Source: Candidatus Andeanibacterium colombiense | GTDB lineage: Bacteria > Pseudomonadota > Alphaproteobacteria > Sphingomonadales > Sphingomonadaceae | Assembly: GCA_029202985.1 (NCBI GenBank) | Contig: CP119316.1 | Span: 2,108,001 to 2,172,000, forward strand | Length of the DNA stretch: 64,000 nucleotides | Direction: 5' to 3' | In this document: in pieces, positions 58,536 through 64,000 of the stretch | Layout: every line of letters begins with the position of its first letter | Position numbering within the stretch: the first letter of the stretch is position 1 | Translations under genes and position numbers: made by a program | The notes under the pieces: model-generated | What the model saw: the letters and a program-made list of their open reading frames with translations, nothing else | Database searches by the model: none | Told to the model about the DNA's origin: nothing

Positions 58536-59392
58536 GCGGCGAGCAGCTTGCGCAGTTCCGCGTCGCCCGGCTCGCGCGGCGGGGCGACGCCGAAGAATTT
58601 CTCGAATGCCTCGCCCGCCTGGCCGATCAGCATCGCCAACCCATCAACCGTCGGGAAGCCCGCTGCCCGCGCTGCCTGCAGCAGCGGTGTGTCGAGGGGA
58701 TGGGTGACGATATCGTAGATGACGCTGCCGGGCGGGACATGGCTGAAGTCGAATTCCAGTGGCGGCTGGCCGGCCATGCCCAAGGGGCTCGCATTGACCA
58801 CCAGGTCGAAGCAGCCGGCCCGGTCGTCGAAGGCAAAGTCGGTCGGCTCCGCGAAATGGGCGAGCGGGGCGACATGATGTTCGCCGTCTGGATCGAGTTC
58901 GTCGAGCAGCGCCCGCGCTTTTTCCGGATCGCGCCCGGCCAGTACGATCATGACGTGTTCGCCCGCGAGCGCGGCGATGATTGCGCGGGCCGCGCCTCCT
59001 GTCCCGAGCACTCGCGCCATGCGGAACAAATGCTCGCGCGCGAGCAGCGGGCGAAGCGGTTCGAGGAAGCCGCCGGCATCGGTGTTGTACCCCGTCACGC
59101 TGCCGTCCGGACCCCGGACGATCGTGTTAACCGCACCGATCTTCGCAGCCAGTGGATCCAGCCTGTCGAGCAGCGGTATCACTGCCTGCTTATGGGGCAT
59201 GGTGACGTTGCAACCGCGCCAGTCCGGATCGCTAACGCGCGATTCAACATAATCGTGAAGTTGACTTGAGGTTACATGCTTCGCGCGATATTCTGCATCG
59301 AGAAACAGCTTCCCTAGCCAGTGATTGTGGATCGCGGGTGACTTCGATTGCGCGATCGGATCGCCGATCACTTCGGCATAAGGCCGGCTCAT
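58532..59392 (-). CDS. aroE: Shikimate dehydrogenase
   Basis: 286 residues from ATG 59392; the longer open frame upstream is not protein-like. Motifs: YAEVIGDPIAQSKSPAIHNHWL, GCNVTMPHKQAVIPLLD with the catalytic Lys, GAVNTIV, GYNTDAGGF, VLGTGGAARAIIAAL, and NASPLGMAGQPPLEF. It reduces 3-dehydroshikimate for aromatic amino acids and folate. Four-base overlaps with maf upstream and coaE downstream. Confidence 0.95.
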   Translation of the reverse strand: MSRPYAEVIGDPIAQSKSPAIHNHWLGKLFLDAEYRAKHVTSSQLHDYVESRVSDPDWRGCNVTMPHKQAVIPLLDRLDPLAAKIGAVNTIVRGPDGSVTGYNTDAGGFLEPLRPLLAREHLFRMARVLGTGGAARAIIAALAGEHVMIVLAGRDPEKARALLDELDPDGEHHVAPLAHFAEPTDFAFDDRAGCFDLVVNASPLGMAGQPPLEFDFSHVPPGSVIYDIVTHPLDTPLLQAARAAGFPTVDGLAMLIGQAGEAFEKFFGVAPPREPGDAELRKLLAA

Positions 59393-59970
59393 GCCGGTAG
59401 CTCCCCGGCGGCGCGCAGCGCTGCAAGCACCGGGAGCAGCGGCATGCCGAGAACCGTGAACTGATCGCCCTCGATCCGCTCGAACAGCTGCACGCCGAGG
59501 CCTTCGATCCGGAACACGCCGACGCAGCCGGCAACCGCCGGCCATTCGGCATCGAGGTAGGTTTCGATGAAAGCGTCGGACAAGTCCCGAACTTGCAGGC
59601 GAGCCTCGTGGGCAATGCTCCACATCACTTCACCATCCAGAGCCAAGGCCGCAGCGCTCACCAAATGCATGGTCTTGCCCGAAAAAAACCGGAGATGGGC
59701 GATAGCGTCGGCGCGGGTGGCGGGCTTGTCGAACCGCCGCCCTTCCACCGCCACCAGCGAATCGCTGCCGAGCACCAGCCCTGCTACGGTGCCAGAGACG
59801 GCAAGCGCCTTGGCCTCGGCAAGTGCTTTGGCGATCCCGGCCGGAACCGCGCCCGCGAGGGTTTCCTCCAGCGCCCGCTCGTCGAGATGGGCGGGCCGGG
59901 CCTGGAAGGCCACACCCGCGGCCGTGAGCATGGCCTGCCGCGAGGCGCTTTGCGATGCGAGTGTGATCAT
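59389..59970 (-). CDS. maf: Maf-like nucleoside triphosphate pyrophosphatase
   Basis: 193 residues. Maf/YceF markers: LASQSASRQAMLTAAGVAFQ, VLGSDSLVAVEGRRFDKP, SGKTMHLVSAAALAL and GCVGVFRIEGLGVQLFERIEGD. Acts on modified or m7GTP-like nucleotides to keep them out of RNA. Overlaps ppsR by four bases and aroE by four. Confidence 0.93.
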   Translation of the reverse strand: MITLASQSASRQAMLTAAGVAFQARPAHLDERALEETLAGAVPAGIAKALAEAKALAVSGTVAGLVLGSDSLVAVEGRRFDKPATRADAIAHLRFFSGKTMHLVSAAALALDGEVMWSIAHEARLQVRDLSDAFIETYLDAEWPAVAGCVGVFRIEGLGVQLFERIEGDQFTVLGMPLLPVLAALRAAGELPA

Positions 59971-60803
59971 ATCGCGCCCGGTTCGACCGGCGGGCTGCCC
60001 TGACGCTCGTTGTACAAGCGCATGATCGCCGCCGCGGTCTCCTCGATCGAGCGACGGGTAACATCGATTACCGGCCAGCCGTTGTCCGCGAACATCCTTC
60101 GGGCGAAGGCGACTTCCTTTTCGACGCGTTCCTCGTCGACATATGAGGTCTCGGTCGCTTCATTGAGCGACAGCAGCCGATTGCGGCGGATCTCGACCAG
60201 CCGTTTGGGGGCGGTCGTCAGGCCGACCACCAGCGGGTGGCGCAGGCCGAACAGCGAAGCGGGCGGCGGGCTTTCGACCACCAGCGGAATGTTCGCGACC
60301 TTGTAGCCGCGGTTGGCAAGATAGATGCTGGTCGGCGTCTTCGAACTGCGCGAGACGCCGGCAAGCACGATATCGGCCTTTTCCCATTCCTCCCACAGGA
60401 TCCCGTCGTCATGCGCGATCGTATAGTGAATCGCATCGACTCGTGCGAAATAGGCCGCGTCCATCATATGCTGGCGGCCGGGCCGGCCGACCGCTTCCTG
60501 CCCGAGTTGGTTTTCCAGCGCCTCGGTTACCGCATCTAGCGCCGGGACCATCGGCAAGCCGAGCGCGCGGCAATGCTCCTCGAGCCGCTGGCGCGTCTCC
60601 GGATTCACCAGCGTGAACAGGACCAGGCCGGGATTGGCCGCGAGTTCGGTCAATATCCGGTCGAGATGCTGCTGTGAGCGGACCATCGGCCAGAAGTGGC
60701 GGATGATCTCCGACCCTTCGAATTGCGCAAGCGCGGCCTTCGCGATCATTTCGAGGGTTTCGCCGGTGGAATCCGACAGGAGATGAAGGTGAAGCCGGGC
60801 CAT
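59967..60803 (-). CDS. ppsR: Pyruvate phosphate dikinase/PEP synthase regulatory protein (DUF299)
   Basis: 278 residues of the bifunctional kinase/pyrophosphorylase family that switches PEP synthase or PPDK by phosphorylating a Thr. Motifs: LHLLSDSTGETLEMIAKAAL, HHD-like YTIAHDDGILWEEW, ADIVLAGVSRSSKTPTSIYLANRG (P-loop like) and PLVVGLTTAPKRLVEIR. In Rickettsia and Caulobacter the homologue lies beside hemE with oriC between; the same is true here. First gene of the minus-strand run to dnaQ. Confidence 0.93.
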   Translation of the reverse strand: MARLHLHLLSDSTGETLEMIAKAALAQFEGSEIIRHFWPMVRSQQHLDRILTELAANPGLVLFTLVNPETRQRLEEHCRALGLPMVPALDAVTEALENQLGQEAVGRPGRQHMMDAAYFARVDAIHYTIAHDDGILWEEWEKADIVLAGVSRSSKTPTSIYLANRGYKVANIPLVVESPPPASLFGLRHPLVVGLTTAPKRLVEIRRNRLLSLNEATETSYVDEERVEKEVAFARRMFADNGWPVIDVTRRSIEETAAAIMRLYNERQGSPPVEPGAI

Positions 60804-60832
60804 ACCTGCTTTCGACGAAGCCTTTTACCGCT

Positions 60833-60841
60833 TGTGGACAA
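60833..60841 (-). promoter_or_regulatory. DnaA-box-like site
   Basis: Reads TTGTCCACA on the minus strand, one base from the E. coli consensus TTATCCACA and equal to the strong box of some high-GC bacteria. Thirty bases from the ppsR start codon, so it may also affect ppsR. Confidence 0.55.
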
Positions 60842-61056
60842 TCCCCGGCATAAACCACGGGAGGGGATGCCGGACAAGTTCGGGAGAGAATTCCACCCCC
60901 ATAGCGAGTCATCCCCGCGGCAGACTATGGACATGGGGACAGGCTTTTCGACAGGCTGGGGATAGCGGGGATAGAGTCACATTGACACCGGCAAGCTGCG
61001 ATTCGGATCGCCACTCGATCTGTTCAATGCGGGAGAAATCGGGCAAGGGCGGCCAA

Positions 61057-61071
61057 TCCCCAGTATCCACA
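61057..61071 (+). promoter_or_regulatory. TCCCCA motif abutting a DnaA-box-like site
   Basis: TCCCCA (61057-61062) is directly followed by GTATCCACA (61063-61071), one base from TTATCCACA. Pairing of a weak TCCCCA-type box with a nine-base box is what the Caulobacter origin shows, as I recall it. Lies 15 bases before the AT-rich block. Confidence 0.5.
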
Positions 61072-61085
61072 GGACCAACTGAGTC

Positions 61086-61123
61086 CATAATCCCTTTATA
61101 AATCTATATATTATTTGGATTGG
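61086..61123. other. AT-rich block, candidate DNA unwinding element
   Basis: CATAATCCCTTTATAAATCT runs on into TATATATTATTTGGATTGG, far richer in A and T than the rest of the window. It lies at the hemE side of the proposed origin and just before the hemE start, so it may also carry the hemE promoter (TATATATTAT). Confidence 0.5.
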
Positions 61124-61135
61124 ACCCTTTTCGAG

Positions 61136-62161
61136 ATGCCCGGCCCCCTGTTAGAAACCCTGCACGGCGCGAACGTGCTTTCACGCCCGGTCTGGCTGAT
61201 GCGGCAAGCCGGACGCTACCTGCCGGAGTACCGTGCGCTGCGGGCGGAGAAAGGTGGCTTCCTCCAGCTGGTCTATGACAGCGACGCTGCGGCCGAGATC
61301 ACGCTCCAACCGATCCGCCGGTTCGGGTTCGATGGAGCGATCTTGTTCTCGGATATATTGATCGTGCCCTATGCGATGGGGCAGGATCTTGAATTCCTCG
61401 CCGGGGAAGGCCCGCGCATGTCGCCGAGGCTCGCCGATGCCGGGTTGGAATCGCTGAGCGAAGTGCCTGCCCGGCTTGCACCGATCTACGAGACGGTGGC
61501 CAAGGTGAAGGCGCAGCTCGGTCCGGAAACCACGCTGCTCGGTTTCGCCGGCAGCCCGTGGACCGTCGCGACCTACATGGTCGCAGGCGAAGGCAGCCGC
61601 GACCAGCAGGTCACGCGCGAATATGCCTATCGCGATCCGGCGGCGTTCCAGGCGATTATCGATGCAATCGTCGCGGTGACGGTCGGGTATCTTTCCGGGC
61701 AGATCGAAGCCGGGGCGGAGGCCGTCCAATTGTTCGACAGCTGGGCCGGAAGTCTCTCGCCCGCACAATTCGAACGCTGGGTGATCGCGCCCAACGCCGC
61801 GATTACGGCTGAGATTCATCGGCGCTATCCAGGGGTGCCGGTTATCGGATTCCCCAAAGGCTCGGGGGAAAAGCTTCCCGCGTATGCCCGGGAGACGGGG
61901 GTCGATGCGGTCGGGATCGACGAGACGATCGATCCGGTGTGGGCGGCGAGCGAACTGCCGGTGAACCTCCCGGTGCAGGGCAATCTCGATCCGCTGCTGC
62001 TGATCGCGGGTGGAAATGAGCTCGAAAAGCAGGCGCTGCGGGTGCTCGAAGCTTTTGCAGACAGGCCGCATGTGTTCAATCTCGGCCACGGAATCGGCCA
62101 GACCACGCCGGTCGCCCATGTCGAGCGGCTGTTGAGCATCGTGCGACAATGGAAGGGATGA
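61136..62161 (+). CDS. hemE: Uroporphyrinogen decarboxylase
   Basis: 341 residues from ATG 61136 (a TTG at 61115 is also open). Signature RPVWLMRQAGRYLPEYR near the start, then DGAILFSDILIVPYAMGQDLEF with the catalytic Asp, GFAGSPWTVATYMV, LPVQGNLDPLLL and NLGHGIGQTTPVAHVERLL. It converts uroporphyrinogen III to coproporphyrinogen III in heme synthesis. First gene right of the proposed origin, followed by hemJ and rho. Confidence 0.96.
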   Translation: MPGPLLETLHGANVLSRPVWLMRQAGRYLPEYRALRAEKGGFLQLVYDSDAAAEITLQPIRRFGFDGAILFSDILIVPYAMGQDLEFLAGEGPRMSPRLADAGLESLSEVPARLAPIYETVAKVKAQLGPETTLLGFAGSPWTVATYMVAGEGSRDQQVTREYAYRDPAAFQAIIDAIVAVTVGYLSGQIEAGAEAVQLFDSWAGSLSPAQFERWVIAPNAAITAEIHRRYPGVPVIGFPKGSGEKLPAYARETGVDAVGIDETIDPVWAASELPVNLPVQGNLDPLLLIAGGNELEKQALRVLEAFADRPHVFNLGHGIGQTTPVAHVERLLSIVRQWKG

Positions 62162-62192
62162 TCTCGCCGCGCAAATCGCCTAGACGCGGGTG

Positions 62193-62636
62193 ATGCAGGA
62201 ATTCCTCTACATGATCTATTTCTGGCTCAAGGCCGGGCATATCTTGTTCGTGATCTTCTGGATGGCGGGGCTGTTCATGCTCCCGCGGTTCTTCGTCTAT
62301 CACCAGGAATGCGAGCCGGATTCGCCCGAGAACGCCAAATGGATCGAGCGCGAGGCGCGGCTGATCCGGATCATCCTCAATCCGGCGATGATCATGGTCT
62401 GGGTATTGGGGTTGCTGATGGCCTGGCATATCGGCGCTTTCAGCCAGGGCTGGTTCTTCGCCAAATTCGCGCTGGTGCTCGGCCTGTCAGGCTATCACGG
62501 CTGGATGGCCGGTTACGCGAAGGCTTTGGCGCGGGGCGAACGCCGGCTCGATGGCCGCAAGCTGCGGATGCTCAACGAGGTTCCGGGGATCGCGGCGGCG
62601 CTGATCGTGATCTTGGTGGTGATCAAACCCTTCTGA
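62193..62636 (+). CDS. hemJ: Protoporphyrinogen oxidase HemJ
   Basis: 147 residues from ATG 62193 (GTG 62190 possible), with four membrane helices. HemJ/UPF0093 markers: WLKAGHILFVIFWMAGLFMLPRFFVYH with the conserved His, LVLGLSGYHGWMAGYAKAL, RMLNEVPGIAAALIVILVVIKPF. It oxidises protoporphyrinogen IX to protoporphyrin IX. Placement between hemE and rho is conserved in alphaproteobacteria. Confidence 0.93.
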   Translation: MQEFLYMIYFWLKAGHILFVIFWMAGLFMLPRFFVYHQECEPDSPENAKWIEREARLIRIILNPAMIMVWVLGLLMAWHIGAFSQGWFFAKFALVLGLSGYHGWMAGYAKALARGERRLDGRKLRMLNEVPGIAAALIVILVVIKPF

Positions 62637-62805
62637 TTTGCGGCAGGCCGACGCGACCGGCGGTGTTTGCGAATTGACGCAAGGCGTCGCCGCGCCTATT
62701 TCGGCTGCATCCGGCTGAGGCCGCCCAAGTGAGGCGCCAGGGTCCGCTTTCTCCAAGCCCAACAGACCCGCCGGCATCCCAACCCACATTCGAGTGGACG
62801 AAAAC

Positions 62806-64000
62806 ATGCATTTGAAAGAACTGAAACAGCGGACGCCGGCCCAATTGGTCGAGATGGCCGAAGAATTCGAGGTCGAAGGCGCATCGACCCTGCGCCGTCA
62901 GGATCTGATGTTCGCGATTCTCAAGGAAGTCGCGGACGACGGCGAGGAAATCCTCGGCATCGGGACGATCGAAGTGCTGCAGGACGGCTTCGGATTCCTC
63001 CGCAGCCCCGAGGCGAACTACCTCGCCGGCCCGGACGATATCTACGTTTCGCCCAATCAGGTCCGCAAATGGGGCCTGCGCACCGGCGACACGGTCGAAG
63101 GCGAGATTCGCGCGCCCAAGGACGGCGAGCGTTATTTCGCGCTGACCAAGCTGGTGAGCGTCAATTTCGACGATCCCGACGCGGTTCGTCATCGGACCAA
63201 TTTCGACAATCTGACCCCGCTCTACCCGGAGCAGCGCCTCAATCTCGATACCAGCGATCCGACGGTCAAGGACAAGTCGGCCCGAGTGATCGATTTGATC
63301 TCGCCGCAGGGCAAGGGTCAGCGCGCGCTGATCGTCGCACCGCCGCGCACCGGCAAGACCGTGCTGCTGCAGAATATCGCCAAGGCGATCACCGACAACC
63401 ATCCCGAAGTGTTCCTGCTGGTTCTGCTGGTCGATGAGCGGCCCGAGGAAGTCACCGACATGCAGCGTTCGGTGAAAGGCGAGGTAATTTCCTCGACCTT
63501 CGACGAGCCGGCTACGCGCCACGTGCAAGTCGCTGAAATGGTCATCGAAAAAGCCAAGCGTCTGGTCGAGCACAAGAAGGACGTGGTGATCCTGCTTGAT
63601 TCGATCACCCGCCTCGGCCGCGCCTATAACACGGTTGTGCCGAGCTCGGGCAAGGTCCTCACCGGCGGTGTCGACGCGAATGCGTTGCAGCGCCCGAAGC
63701 GGTTCTTCGGCGCCGCGCGTAACATCGAGGAAGGCGGTTCGCTCTCGATCATCGCGACCGCGCTGATCGATACCGGCAGCCGAATGGATGAAGTGATCTT
63801 CGAAGAGTTCAAGGGCACCGGTAACTCGGAAATCGTGCTTGACCGCAAGGTCGCCGACAAGCGGATCTTCCCGGCGCTCGACGTGGGCAAGAGTGGCACC
63901 CGCAAGGAGGAGCTGCTCGTCGCGAAGGATCAGCTCAGCAAGATGTGGGTCCTGCGCCGCATCCTGATGCAGATGGGCACGATCGATGCGATGGAATTCC
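62806..64000 (+). CDS. rho: Transcription termination factor Rho, truncated by window end
   Basis: 398 of an expected 418 or so residues are visible; the stop is outside the window. N-terminal domain LKELKQRTPAQLVEMAEEFEVEG, RNA-binding cold-shock-like domain GFGFLRSPEANYLAGPDDIYVSP, Walker A APPRTGKTVLLQ, Walker B VVILLDSITRLGRAYN, Q/R-loop GGVDANALQRPKRFFGAARN. It is a hexameric RNA helicase ending transcription. The start is ATG 62806 without a strong ribosome-binding site (CGAAAAC upstream). Confidence 0.96.
   Translation, partial: MHLKELKQRTPAQLVEMAEEFEVEGASTLRRQDLMFAILKEVADDGEEILGIGTIEVLQDGFGFLRSPEANYLAGPDDIYVSPNQVRKWGLRTGDTVEGEIRAPKDGERYFALTKLVSVNFDDPDAVRHRTNFDNLTPLYPEQRLNLDTSDPTVKDKSARVIDLISPQGKGQRALIVAPPRTGKTVLLQNIAKAITDNHPEVFLLVLLVDERPEEVTDMQRSVKGEVISSTFDEPATRHVQVAEMVIEKAKRLVEHKKDVVILLDSITRLGRAYNTVVPSSGKVLTGGVDANALQRPKRFFGAARNIEEGGSLSIIATALIDTGSRMDEVIFEEFKGTGNSEIVLDRKVADKRIFPALDVGKSGTRKEELLVAKDQLSKMWVLRRILMQMGTIDAMEF

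Larger units (their letters stand above)
60804..61135. other. oriC: Probable chromosomal replication origin (oriC)
   Basis: A 332-base non-coding stretch between ppsR (minus) and hemE (plus), the place known for alphaproteobacterial origins. Genes diverge from it on both sides. It has DnaA-box-like sites (TTGTCCACA at 60833-60841 minus strand; GTATCCACA at 61063-61071), TCCCCA motifs at 60934-60939 and 60957-60962 (minus) and 61057-61062 (plus), six copies of ATCCCC, four GANTC methylation sites (60906, 60974, 61000, 61081) and an AT-rich segment at 61086-61123 suited to unwinding. No CtrA site (TTAA-N7-TTAA) is seen. Each element alone is weak; the combination and position make the call. Confidence 0.8.

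Noticed and set aside
1..64000. CRISPR array, prophage, integron or insertion sequence
   Set aside because: No regularly spaced direct repeats, no transposase, integrase or phage structural gene, and no tRNA-associated duplicated attachment site were seen.

Overview
The window is chromosomal DNA of a GC-rich alphaproteobacterium, most likely a member of the Sphingomonadales. The basis is gene content: MmcB-, DUF2093-, DUF1491-, UrcA- and PopZ/DUF2497-type proteins, an alphaproteobacterial suf operon led by an Rrf2 regulator, the DUF299 - hemE - hemJ - rho order, and palindromic intergenic repeats of a sphingomonad style. Genes are densely packed and mostly housekeeping. I see no prophage, insertion sequence, integrase or CRISPR array.

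Layout. 1-4.2 kb: the end of a PH-domain membrane protein, tRNA-Arg(CCG), two exported proteins, MmcB and aspartate-semialdehyde dehydrogenase. 4.2-13.3 kb: an RhlE-type RNA helicase with a long leader, then minus-strand envelope and redox genes (DsbA-like, M48-TPR protease, PAS protein, MFS exporter, DUF2141, sterol-desaturase-like, HD-domain protein). 13.4-18.5 kb: a LytS/LytTR two-component pair, nadC, an RNase T2, a strongly promoted unidentified structured RNA, tadA and rpmB. 18.6-25.1 kb: a phytase-like protein, an M23 peptidase, DUF2093, xseA back to back with purD, a PfkB kinase and a lipoprotein. 25.2-31.3 kb: a nine-gene suf operon containing an inserted DUF559 gene. 31.9-45.5 kb: gamma-glutamyltransferase, an acyl-CoA ligase, a ThiS-ThiG fusion, a MerC-like protein with a Zur-like palindrome, heme A synthase, CutA, L13/S9, a POT peptide transporter, a phosphoesterase and a diacylglycerol-kinase-like protein. 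45.6-57.2 kb: a second LytS/LytTR pair, class I fumarase, a degenerate PCMT-like protein followed by TolC and a PopZ-like protein, ErpA, exonuclease III, a SleB-type hydrolase, PtsN and long HPF. 57.2-60.8 kb: a tight minus-strand run dnaQ - coaE - aroE - maf - ppsR. 61.1-64 kb: plus-strand hemE - hemJ - rho, with rho cut by the window end.

The most important feature is the 332-base gap between the DUF299 gene (ppsR) and hemE (60804-61135). Genes diverge on both sides. The gap holds DnaA-box-like sites, repeated TCCCCA/ATCCCC motifs, four GANTC sites and an AT-rich block. Together with the position known for alphaproteobacterial origins beside hemE, this makes it the probable chromosome replication origin. 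Other items of interest are an unassigned RNA locus at 17.1-17.45 kb, an orphan terminator and possible small RNA at 31.45-31.6 kb, and the two-base overlap of the divergent xseA and purD start codons.
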